From Sulfopaludibacter sp035606355 (GTDB taxonomy: Bacteria; Acidobacteriota; Terriglobia; Bryobacterales; Bryobacteraceae): a DNA stretch of 64,000 bases. This document shows, piece after piece, positions 8,883-16,526 of the stretch. The translations under genes and the position numbers were made by a program. The stretch spans positions 101,351 to 165,350 of the forward strand of contig DATNFO010000066.1 of the NCBI GenBank assembly GCA_035606355.1. Reading direction: 5' to 3'. The notes beneath the pieces are model-generated. The model saw only the letters and a list, made by a program, of their open reading frames with translations, was not told the origin of the DNA and ran no database searches. The stretch's first letter is position 1. Each line of letters begins with the position of its first letter.

Positions 8883-9353
8883 TTACTCCGGAATCGTTAG
8901 CTGCTGACCCACTTGAATCTTGTCCGGACTCTGCAGCCGGTCGCGATTCGCTTCGAAGATTTTCATGTATTCGTTGGCGTTCCCGTAGAACTGTTTGCTG
9001 ATTTTCGATAACGTATCCCCGGATTGCACGGTGTACATGCGCGTCGCCTGGCCGCCGCCAATGCCGGCGCCGGCCGTCTGCGTCTTCGGCGCCTGTTGTT
9101 GCTGCTGAGCCTGCGGCGCAGCGGATTCGTTCACGGAAATGTCGCAAACCAAATCGGAGTACGTAGGATCTACGAGCTTGATCTGGTCCCAAACGCGATT
9201 TTTCGCTTCCTGCGAGGGTGCTTCGGCGCGCATAAACAGCTTGTCGCCCTGCATGTTGAGGTTTTCCAGGCGCACCTGATGCTGCGCCATCGTATTTTGA
9301 ACCGATTGATACTTCTGTTTGAGTTGCTCAAACCGTTGGTCGTTCTGTGCCAT
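8883..9353 (-). CDS. BON-LysM protein, Kbp (YgaU)-like
   Basis: The protein has about 156 residues. The first half contains a BON-like domain (MQGDKLFMRAEAPSQEAKNR...), followed by a Gln-rich linker. A C-terminal LysM domain runs from MYTVQSGDTLSKISKQFYGN to GQQLTIPE. This order matches E. coli Kbp/YgaU, a soluble potassium-binding protein; no signal peptide is evident, consistent with that family. The start at 9353 (MAQNDQRFEQ) is preferred over an in-frame codon 10 residues upstream that adds a Cys-rich unrelated stretch. It is first in the run LysM, 169-aa protein, metallopeptidase, YihY. Confidence 0.82.
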   Translation of the reverse strand: MAQNDQRFEQLKQKYQSVQNTMAQHQVRLENLNMQGDKLFMRAEAPSQEAKNRVWDQIKLVDPTYSDLVCDISVNESAAPQAQQQQQAPKTQTAGAGIGGGQATRMYTVQSGDTLSKISKQFYGNANEYMKIFEANRDRLQSPDKIQVGQQLTIPE

Positions 9354-9429
9354 GCCGAAACCGTTGCAACCGCATCGCCACACCCTTCGCGCGGGTAATT
9401 CTCCACGATGTCCGCGATTGTGTCTCTGC

Positions 9430-12201
9430 TTACGGCTTGCCGATCAGAACGAAGGGAGCCCAGTAGTAGGGATGGGGATGGGTCTCGCGAACGGCTCGCA
9501 TGGCGCCGCGAAGCGCTTCACCCGCATCGGGATTGGCGCGCAACGCGCCATAGAACGCGGTCATAAACCCGGCTGTGCTGCGATCGTGCACGTCCCACAA
9601 CGTGAGCAACAGGCTCCTCGCGCCGGCGTGAAACATGCCGCGGACCAGTCCCAGCAATTCATCGCCGCCCGCGACCACGCTGCGGCCCGTGCTGCATCCG
9701 CTCAGCGCCGCAAGATTTACCGGCAGCTTCAAGCGATAGAGATCGTACAACGTCAGGTAACCATCGCCCAGCTTGATGGATGAGAACATGGGTCGGTCTT
9801 CACGAAAACGGCCGTGAGTGGCGATGTGTATGAGGCCGCCCGCCGGCGTGCGCTCCTCCAATGCCGTGCGCGTCGCGGCGGGGCCAAGCAGCAGTTCGCT
9901 TCCCGGCAACATGGCCGCCACTGCACGCACCTCGTCCTCAATCATGGGAGCTTTCTCATCCGGGACGCCGACCACCAACGCCCCCGGAGCGGTCTCCGCC
10001 GCATGTGGCTGGCTCGTCGCGTACACCGCCGCGCTCGGCGAGTAAGTGATCGCGAATCGATCGATCAGATACCGCTCACCGTCGAACAGCGCGTGCATCG
10101 GCAGGTGATGCAGTTGGCCGTGCGGCACAATCACCAGAGTGTCGCCCGCCAGCAGTTGCTCCACCGGACCTATCAGTTCCCGGTATAACTCCCCAAGGTG
10201 CGCACATGTCGCATCCAGCAGAATGGGATAACATGCCGCCACATATTCGGCGCCCAGTTGAAATTTCGAAAGTTGAAACCGCAGTAAGTTTGCCGCCTGC
10301 TCAATTAGTTTAGCGTCGCACAGCGGCACAACATCTAAACTCTTATCGGTGACGACGGCGGCAACAAAGCGTTCGCCCGTTTGAAAATATTCCAGCAGAG
10401 TGGTGCCAGGGGGTAGCGCGCGGCGAATTGCGTCCAGCGGAAGAGCGGGCGCGCTCTCCGCGTCATCGGCTGGCGCGTCTCGCAGCAGAGCCGCCAGTTC
10501 CCTCTCCAGAGCGCGGGCGCGTTGGTTCAACTCCGAAATTCGTTCGTTCGAAGGAAACGCCGGACCGGACTGCTCGGCCTCAAGACGGTGATAATACCAA
10601 TTCAACTCCTGCTGTAAGTCGACATACTTACCGCTCAAGTCACGCGGAGCGCCCGAACCTGCTACAAGGTCGCGCAGGCTTCGCGACTTGGCCTGCTCCA
10701 TATAACTGAACGCCTCTTCCGGCGTAAGCGCCAGGCGCACTAATCCGGCATAGATGCCCTGAGTATCCGCTGTGAAAGCGATCTTCAGCTCATCGCCGCG
10801 CAGGAGGCTGCGCAATTGTTCGGCCTCCTGCAATGCCGCCGCATAGTGGTCCCGGGCAGCGTCCGGATTGCCCTGCCGCTCCGCCACCTGGCCCAAAAGT
10901 AAATACGCCTGGCGCCGCAAGTGGGACGCATCCAGCTTGTTCAGCAGGCGAATCGCCGCGGCGCAGTGCGCTTCGGCGGCATATGGATCGTGAGCCAGCG
11001 CGATGCGCGCCAGAAGCAGGCGGCAAAAGATTTCGCGGCTGACGATCTTGCGCGAGCGAAAAAATCGCAAGGCCCTCAGGCAAAGCCGCCGGGCATCCTG
11101 CCCCTTACCGGCATCGTGCAGAATTACGCCCTTGTACAAATCCACCAGCGCGGGCCAGACCTGATTGCCTTCCCGCACGAACAGCTCGCGCGCGCGGGAA
11201 AACAGGTCGAGCGCGCGGCCCACTTCGCCCATGCGGCCCCTGGCAATCGCCAGATTCGTGAGGCTTTTGCCGGCTTCGTATTCCATGCCTAGCGCCTCGA
11301 AGCCCGTGAACGCCTCCTGCGCGGTATCGGCGGCCTCTTCATGCATGTTGAGCTCGATATAAATCTCGCTCTGATCCATGAAGCACAACGCGCGGTGGTA
11401 TTGGTCGCCGGCCCGCTCAGCAGCCTCGCGAGCCTCGCGGAGAAGTTGCAGCGCCTTGCTGTAATCGCCGCGGAAGAAGTAAAGGTACGCGATGTTGTAA
11501 TCGGCCTGCGCCGCCAGCGCCGGCATGCCGTGCGCGCTGGCGAACTCGCGCGCCTCCTCATAAACGGCCAGGGCGCGCCGGTAATCGTTCAACACGATGA
11601 GGCAGACAGCCATGTTGTGCAGCGCGGCGGCGATTCCTTCGGCATCGCGGAACGGCAGCAATTCCCGGTAGGCGCGCTCGTACGCGGCGTAGGCTTCCGC
11701 AAAACGGTCCTGCCGGTGCAGGATGTTCGCGGCATTCAACTCCAGACGCGCCAGGCGCAGCGCGTCGCCCGTCTCCGCGAAGATCGTCCGCGCGCGATTG
11801 GCGCTTTCCGTGGCAGCGCCGTACTCGCCCAGCCGGATCAGCGGCTGCAGTGACGAGCTGAGCGTACGGCCCACCTCCGTGCGGTCGCCGAGGCTTTCGA
11901 ACATCGCGACTGCCTCTACGTACAGCTCAACCGCCGCCAGATTCCGATTCAGAAACCACAGCGCGTTGGCATTGGCGCGAAGAGCGAAGGCGAGGCTCAA
12001 TGTGTCCCCACGGCGCCGTGCCACCGCAACTGCGCCTTCGGACAGTTTTAGGCTCTCCTGCGCATCCACGCGCAGCGCGTCGCGCGCAAGCTCGGTCAGC
12101 CGCTCCGCCACTCGCCGGCCCAACCAGCGGCCATGTCGCGCGAATGCGGCGTCCGCATCCGCTTCCAGCGCGCTTGTAACCCGCCGGCCCGCCATCCGCA
12201 T
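9430..12201 (-). CDS. TPR-CHAT protein (putative caspase-like cysteine protease)
   Basis: The 923-residue protein is mostly helical repeats: about eight to ten TPRs between residues 30 and 480 (for example ALAVYEEAREFASAHGM and ALQLLREAREAAERAGDQ). A CHAT domain occupies roughly 600-923, with the expected catalytic pair His near 796 (HIATHGRF) and Cys near 836 (LSGCSTG), then LLTLWDVHD. CHAT domains belong to the caspase/separase clan. There is no signal peptide, so it acts in the cytoplasm. Its ATG overlaps the stop of the ECF sigma factor gene (TGATG), so translation is coupled. The TPR region probably senses a partner; the substrate is unknown. Confidence 0.92.
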   Translation of the reverse strand: MRMAGRRVTSALEADADAAFARHGRWLGRRVAERLTELARDALRVDAQESLKLSEGAVAVARRRGDTLSLAFALRANANALWFLNRNLAAVELYVEAVAMFESLGDRTEVGRTLSSSLQPLIRLGEYGAATESANRARTIFAETGDALRLARLELNAANILHRQDRFAEAYAAYERAYRELLPFRDAEGIAAALHNMAVCLIVLNDYRRALAVYEEAREFASAHGMPALAAQADYNIAYLYFFRGDYSKALQLLREAREAAERAGDQYHRALCFMDQSEIYIELNMHEEAADTAQEAFTGFEALGMEYEAGKSLTNLAIARGRMGEVGRALDLFSRARELFVREGNQVWPALVDLYKGVILHDAGKGQDARRLCLRALRFFRSRKIVSREIFCRLLLARIALAHDPYAAEAHCAAAIRLLNKLDASHLRRQAYLLLGQVAERQGNPDAARDHYAAALQEAEQLRSLLRGDELKIAFTADTQGIYAGLVRLALTPEEAFSYMEQAKSRSLRDLVAGSGAPRDLSGKYVDLQQELNWYYHRLEAEQSGPAFPSNERISELNQRARALERELAALLRDAPADDAESAPALPLDAIRRALPPGTTLLEYFQTGERFVAAVVTDKSLDVVPLCDAKLIEQAANLLRFQLSKFQLGAEYVAACYPILLDATCAHLGELYRELIGPVEQLLAGDTLVIVPHGQLHHLPMHALFDGERYLIDRFAITYSPSAAVYATSQPHAAETAPGALVVGVPDEKAPMIEDEVRAVAAMLPGSELLLGPAATRTALEERTPAGGLIHIATHGRFREDRPMFSSIKLGDGYLTLYDLYRLKLPVNLAALSGCSTGRSVVAGGDELLGLVRGMFHAGARSLLLTLWDVHDRSTAGFMTAFYGALRANPDAGEALRGAMRAVRETHPHPYYWAPFVLIGKP

Positions 12202-12773
12202 CAGAATCCGGCTTCCAGCAGACGCTTCCGAAGACCGTCCAGACAGCGGCGGCGAATGAATCCGATGGATCCGATCGCCAGCCCCAGGGTTTCCGCGATC
12301 TCCGGATAGGAGCGCGGCACGTTTTCAAAGAACAGCATTTCGATCAGCCGCCGGCAGCGCGGCGGGGCCGCCATTACGGCATTGCGCAGCGCCTGTTCGC
12401 GCACCACCGCGAGCAAGAGTTCGTCCGGCGCGGCCATGGAATCGTCGGACTTCTCCGGCAGCCCAGCCTCTTCCACCGGTGACTCGCGCGCCTGCTGAGT
12501 GTGAAATTGACGGCAGCGGCTCATGGTCACCTGAATTAGCCACGCCGGCAGGGCCTGTGGATCTCGGAGCGTATCGATATTCGTCAGAAGATCGGCCACT
12601 ACGCTCTGGAATATGTCGCCGCAATCGGCGGGCGAAAACCCGCGTCGAATGGGAATCGAGTAAATAAGGCGCTTATATTTTTGGATGAGCGCAGCCCAGG
12701 CGTTCTCATCTCCGGCACGGCACTCCCGGACAAGGCGCACATCCGGCGACGCGGGGTCGGCACTGGAATCCAT
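12201..12773 (-). CDS. ECF-type RNA polymerase sigma factor
   Basis: The protein has about 190 residues. Sigma region 2 runs from LVRECRAGDENAWAALIQ to ALPAWLIQVTMSRCR, and region 4 from RNAVMAAPPRCRRLIEML through a helix-turn-helix (SYPEIAETLGLAIGSIGFIRRR). There is no region 3, as in ECF factors. The start at 12773 (MDSSADP) is chosen because upstream in-frame sequence lacks sigma similarity and would overlap the divergent hydrolase. It is followed immediately by the CHAT gene through a 1-base TGATG overlap. An HC-type anti-sigma-like gene lies 11 kb away at 23.5-24.1 kb; whether they pair is not shown. Confidence 0.93.
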   Translation of the reverse strand: MDSSADPASPDVRLVRECRAGDENAWAALIQKYKRLIYSIPIRRGFSPADCGDIFQSVVADLLTNIDTLRDPQALPAWLIQVTMSRCRQFHTQQARESPVEEAGLPEKSDDSMAAPDELLLAVVREQALRNAVMAAPPRCRRLIEMLFFENVPRSYPEIAETLGLAIGSIGFIRRRCLDGLRKRLLEAGF

Positions 12774-12834
12774 TGTGGGCAACTTAAGATGATAGCGGAT
12801 GTGATCCGTTCCCGTGCAGTTGCCGGAAGTGAAG

Positions 12835-12840
12835 TAGCAT
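12835..12840 (+). promoter_or_regulatory. -10-like TAGCAT, 6 nt before start codon
   Basis: TAGCAT at 12835-12840 is separated by six bases (GGAGCG) from the ATG at 12847. The geometry matches the other candidate leaderless promoters in this window, although GGAG could alternatively serve as a ribosome-binding site. Confidence 0.3.
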
Positions 12841-12846
12841 GGAGCG

Positions 12847-13371
12847 ATGTTGGTTCGGAGCGCCGATTCGTCACTGGTGGTCATCGATGTTCAGGAGAAG
12901 CTCGCGGCTGCCATGGCGGCACGGGAACAGGTGGAGCGCGCCATCGCGATTCTGCTGGAAGCGGCAGGCTTGCTGAACATACCCGTGTTTCTTTCGGAGC
13001 AGTATCCCAAAGGACTCGGGCACACCGTTTCTGAACTGTCGACCAACCTGCCGGCGACGGCGCAACGAGTCGAAAAGACGGCGTTTTCCGCGTGCGGGTG
13101 TTTGCCACTGACGCGCGGGCAGGTAGTGCTTGCCGGCATGGAAGCCCACGTCTGCGTGCTGCAGACCGCCTTCGAGCTGCGCGCTGCCGGCCGCGAAGTT
13201 TTCGTCGTGGCCGACGCCGTCTGCTCACGCACGGAAGCAAACTCGCGCAACGCCCTGGACCGGATGGCCGCCGCCGGAATCGTCATAACGAACATGGAAT
13301 CGCTACTGTTCGAATGGCTGGGCGATGCCGCAAATGAGCACTTTCGTACAATCTCTAAACTCATACGGTAG
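12847..13371 (+). CDS. isochorismatase-family cysteine hydrolase
   Basis: The protein has 174 residues and an isochorismatase-like fold. The catalytic triad is visible: Asp in SLVVIDVQEKL (about residue 14), Lys in VEKTAFSA (about 78) and Cys in GMEAHVCVLQTA (about 103), the last with the usual cis-peptide neighbourhood. SEQYPKGLGHT matches the subgroup often annotated as hydrolase/YcaC-like. The substrate cannot be determined; relatives act on nicotinamide, isochorismate, N-carbamoyl compounds or other amides. It diverges from the ECF sigma gene with 73 bp between the starts. Confidence 0.9.
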   Translation: MLVRSADSSLVVIDVQEKLAAAMAAREQVERAIAILLEAAGLLNIPVFLSEQYPKGLGHTVSELSTNLPATAQRVEKTAFSACGCLPLTRGQVVLAGMEAHVCVLQTAFELRAAGREVFVVADAVCSRTEANSRNALDRMAAAGIVITNMESLLFEWLGDAANEHFRTISKLIR

Positions 13372-13468
13372 CGCGAGGAATCCGTCCTGCCGGCGCGTCT
13401 TCATTTTGTGGTTTCGCCCGAAGTCATTTCGGTGTACGATCTTGGGAACATAGGGGAGGGGAATTTCC

Positions 13469-14422
13469 ATGGCAACTCCGGTCACCGGCTTTCAAACCTG
13501 TACCATCGTCGTGAACCTGTTTTCCGGAGCGCGCGACGCTCTCTCTCCCGCCGTCGAACCGCTACTGACCGTGCGCGACGGCAATCAGAACACCGTCACG
13601 CTGCCGGACAACGGCTTTCTCACGGCATCGTCGGCCAGCATTTCCGGGCTTCCCTTCTTCGATAATTTCGGCGATAACTACGCCGTGGTCGCTTCGGCGA
13701 ACGATTACGAGCAGGCCGGTTTTTTCCCCGTGAAGGTGACTCCCGATGCCCCGGCCGTCGTCGATATCATGCTGCTCAACAAGAACGCGGACTACAATTT
13801 CCGCGATGCCCGTTGGGATAAGCTCAAGCTGAACCACGCCGACTATGCGGCTCTGCTATCGGCGGGAACGGTCGACGAGGCAACGGCCGCCAATCGCTAC
13901 TCGGACCGGATGGAGCAGCATGCCGATTCCCTGGCCTGCTTCTTCAACCTGGCCACCGCCATGTCGCAGATCCATCTGCCCGACAAAACGCCGATGGCGT
14001 ATATCAAGGAAATCATCTGGGACGAAACGTTCGCCCAGGACCGCTTCTTCGCGTGGGCAGACCCGGCGGTCATCGACCAGGTTACTCGGGCGGCAGCGCA
14101 AAAGCAGTTCACTCCGGAAGTCGGCACTGCTCTTTTCCATGCGGGCGCTACGCGCAGTTGGAAGCAGGTGCAGTTCGGTGAGGCCAATGTGCAGTTGACC
14201 TTCCATGAAAACGACCGCAAGGAGATCGGCGGCGTGCAGTGCGTGATGATCGAGCCGGATATCGATTATTACAAGGACCTCGCGGCGCACGCGCTGCTTG
14301 AAGTGATCACCAATAAGCTGACCAATTCGCTCTCCGATCCGCGGCAGGTTTATGTCTTACGGTGGATCGCCGGACGCCATGCCGGTATCCCCAACTTCGA
14401 CCCTCCTTACACCATCGAGTAA
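13469..14422 (+). CDS. unknown protein, predicted beta-sandwich N-terminal domain
   Basis: I do not recognise the family of this 317-residue protein. The first 115 residues look like a beta-sandwich (alternating hydrophobic strands such as TCTIVVNLFSG, YAVVASANDY and PAVVDIMLLN), reminiscent of carboxypeptidase-regulatory or transthyretin-like folds. Residues 120-317 are mixed alpha/beta with many aromatics (MAYIKEIIWDETFAQDRFFAW). No signal peptide or membrane segment is seen. A strong purine-rich ribosome-binding site (AGGGGAGGGG) precedes the start. The next gene begins 3 bp after the stop, so they form a two-gene operon converging on the GMC oxidoreductase gene. Confidence 0.85.
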   Translation: MATPVTGFQTCTIVVNLFSGARDALSPAVEPLLTVRDGNQNTVTLPDNGFLTASSASISGLPFFDNFGDNYAVVASANDYEQAGFFPVKVTPDAPAVVDIMLLNKNADYNFRDARWDKLKLNHADYAALLSAGTVDEATAANRYSDRMEQHADSLACFFNLATAMSQIHLPDKTPMAYIKEIIWDETFAQDRFFAWADPAVIDQVTRAAAQKQFTPEVGTALFHAGATRSWKQVQFGEANVQLTFHENDRKEIGGVQCVMIEPDIDYYKDLAAHALLEVITNKLTNSLSDPRQVYVLRWIAGRHAGIPNFDPPYTIE

Positions 14423-14425
14423 CTT

Positions 14426-16486
14426 ATGCCGGCCATTCCAATCACCGACCAATTCGGCATCGCGCTTGACGCACAACCCGCCAACACCTCCGCTCTGCTC
14501 ACTTACTTGAAGCAGATCCCATCGCTCAAGCTGGAATCCCTCGACCTGACTAAGATCGCCGGTCTCACGCTCGATCAGCCGGCCGTCCGCAATATCAGCA
14601 CCGGCATTTCATTCGGTCAGCCCATCGACCTTGGCAAAGACGCGCCCAAGCTCAGCATCGCGGCGGGCGTCAGCGGATCTCTCAAGTTCGGCGACGATGC
14701 TTCCTGCTCGCTTGGTATCGAAGCCACCGCTTCCGCGAAGTTATCAGAGGCTTCCGGTGTCCTCTCGTTTGGCGCGGCGCCGTCCACAAAAGTCGAGATC
14801 ACAAGCACTTCGCATTTTCCGCGAAACAGCGGCGTGACGCTCGCTCAGGCTGTCCGTGACACAGTGGACCAGTTCACCATTCCAGCCGCCGCGAGCGATC
14901 TGAAGGGCATGGCCGCCGGCCAGCGCTGCGAAGTTTCGGTGAACGGCAAACTGCGGTTCTCAGGCAGTGCCAATCTGCTGGCAGTGACCAATCCGCTGGC
15001 TGCCGTAACCCTGCCGTCTCCGCTGCCGGGCGTATCCGTTAAGGCCGCGGGGAACGTCAGCGTCGGCGTCTCCTGCACGCTCGAAACCGAGTTTGCAGTC
15101 AGCGCCACCAAACTGGATACCGGCCTGGTGCGTCTGGGCTGGCGTCGCAAGAAAGCATCGCAGGTCACGGTCAGCGCGAGCGCGAGCGAAGGGATAGAGG
15201 CGCAAATCGGCAGCACCGAGCTCTTTACGAAAATCATCGGCGCCATCAGCAAAGATCCCGAAGCGGATCTGAAGGAATTGACGAGCGCCGGGCTTTCCGC
15301 GGACCAGTCCGCCGAAATTCAGCAGGCGGTGAAGGCGGCCGTCGCGCGCAAGTTAGAGATTTCCGTCCAGGCTGCGTTTACCGCAAGCGATACGCAAACC
15401 ACTGCGTTCGACTATGAACTCGACCCCGCGAAGTGGGACGACGCCTCGCAGCATGCCATCGATGCCGCCCTCACCGGCGACCTCTCCTTGCTGCACGCCG
15501 GCGCTCTCAGTGGCGTCACCTGCGTCCGCAGCATCTGGGACGACGTGCGGAAGCGCAGCCTCGAGCTCGACGTCAACCTCCTGGGCATTTTCAATTTCCG
15601 TTCCGTCTCTTCGCTTGCGCTCGAAGGCAAGGTGCTCGTCGAGCCCGTCAGCGGCGCGCTCACCATCACCGATACCGCCACCGCCGACCGCATCCGCTCC
15701 ACTCAGGTGAACTTCGGCGCGGATACGGAGAAGCTGCGACGGGTGCTCGCCGAGAGCTTCCTGCTGACGGCCGCATACCACGGCAGCAACCACGAACTGA
15801 GCGCGCCTACGCTTCGTTGCAGCCACTCGTACTTCGACCTGCAGAACTCCACGGGCGTGAGCGAGATGTGGGCCAAGCTGCACACTGGCATCGGACTCGG
15901 ACTGCTTACGCTCGCCGACGTCATGCTTCCCAAAGATGTTGCCGATTTTGGGCGCACCCTGTTCCTCGCCAGCGCCGATTATGACGACCGGCTGGTCCGC
16001 TCGATGTTCCTCGATTCCACGGGCACAGCACTGCCGGTGGAGTTATATGAACGAATGGGCCGCATGGCGCTTCAGTTCGTGGTCATGCCCGGCGATGACG
16101 ACGAAGCCCGCCTCAAACCGGCAAGCGATGACATCCTTTGGAAGCGCATGAAGGAGGCCGGGCCCACCACGATCCCGAGCCTCTTTGTGTTCTTCGCGGA
16201 ACCCATCCAGCGCGCCATCGTTTCCGATTACCTGACCATCCGCTGGTGGGCCGACGCGATGTCGAAAACCGCGCAGCTGCTCGAATCGCGGTCCACTACG
16301 CATGAGCAACTCGCCGCGCACTTGCTGGATGTCGCCAAGACCACGAGAGAAGAGTTTGGCCAACCGTGGGGACTGATTGCGATGAACCTGCTGGTGCAGC
16401 CGCAAGGTGGAGCGCGCATGGTCCTCACCGGGCCAATTTTAGCGCTGGAAAAACAACGAGACCTGGCCGCAGTAGCGACGAAGTAG
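14426..16486 (+). CDS. unknown 686-residue protein, beta-rich
   Basis: I do not recognise a family. Residues 50-260 are rich in short alternating strands (KLSIAAGVSGSLKFG, CSLGIEATASAKLSE, SVKAAGNVSVGVSCTLETEF), suggesting an extended beta structure. The rest is more helical, with DVMLPKDVADFGRTLFLAS and a C-terminal helical part. There is no signal peptide, lipobox or clear membrane helix. It is co-transcribed with the 317-residue gene (3-bp gap). Its stop codon is the first part of a perfect GGTACCGGTCT hairpin. It might form a complex with the upstream protein, but that is only inferred from the spacing. Confidence 0.85.
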   Translation: MPAIPITDQFGIALDAQPANTSALLTYLKQIPSLKLESLDLTKIAGLTLDQPAVRNISTGISFGQPIDLGKDAPKLSIAAGVSGSLKFGDDASCSLGIEATASAKLSEASGVLSFGAAPSTKVEITSTSHFPRNSGVTLAQAVRDTVDQFTIPAAASDLKGMAAGQRCEVSVNGKLRFSGSANLLAVTNPLAAVTLPSPLPGVSVKAAGNVSVGVSCTLETEFAVSATKLDTGLVRLGWRRKKASQVTVSASASEGIEAQIGSTELFTKIIGAISKDPEADLKELTSAGLSADQSAEIQQAVKAAVARKLEISVQAAFTASDTQTTAFDYELDPAKWDDASQHAIDAALTGDLSLLHAGALSGVTCVRSIWDDVRKRSLELDVNLLGIFNFRSVSSLALEGKVLVEPVSGALTITDTATADRIRSTQVNFGADTEKLRRVLAESFLLTAAYHGSNHELSAPTLRCSHSYFDLQNSTGVSEMWAKLHTGIGLGLLTLADVMLPKDVADFGRTLFLASADYDDRLVRSMFLDSTGTALPVELYERMGRMALQFVVMPGDDDEARLKPASDDILWKRMKEAGPTTIPSLFVFFAEPIQRAIVSDYLTIRWWADAMSKTAQLLESRSTTHEQLAAHLLDVAKTTREEFGQPWGLIAMNLLVQPQGGARMVLTGPILALEKQRDLAAVATK

Positions 16487-16509
16487 GTACCGGTCTCCAG
16501 ACCGGTACC
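16486..16509. repeat. perfect hairpin GGTACCGGTCT-CC-AGACCGGTACC at a convergent junction
   Basis: An 11-bp perfect inverted repeat with a 2-base spacer overlaps the last base of the 686-residue gene and lies 17 bp before the end of the convergent GMC gene. It shares the AGACCGGT core with hairpins at 44269-44305 and 57541-57556. No T-run follows, so it may be a bidirectional transcription or mRNA-end signal rather than a classical terminator. Confidence 0.7.
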
Positions 16510-16526
16510 AGGCGCCCGAAGCGCAC

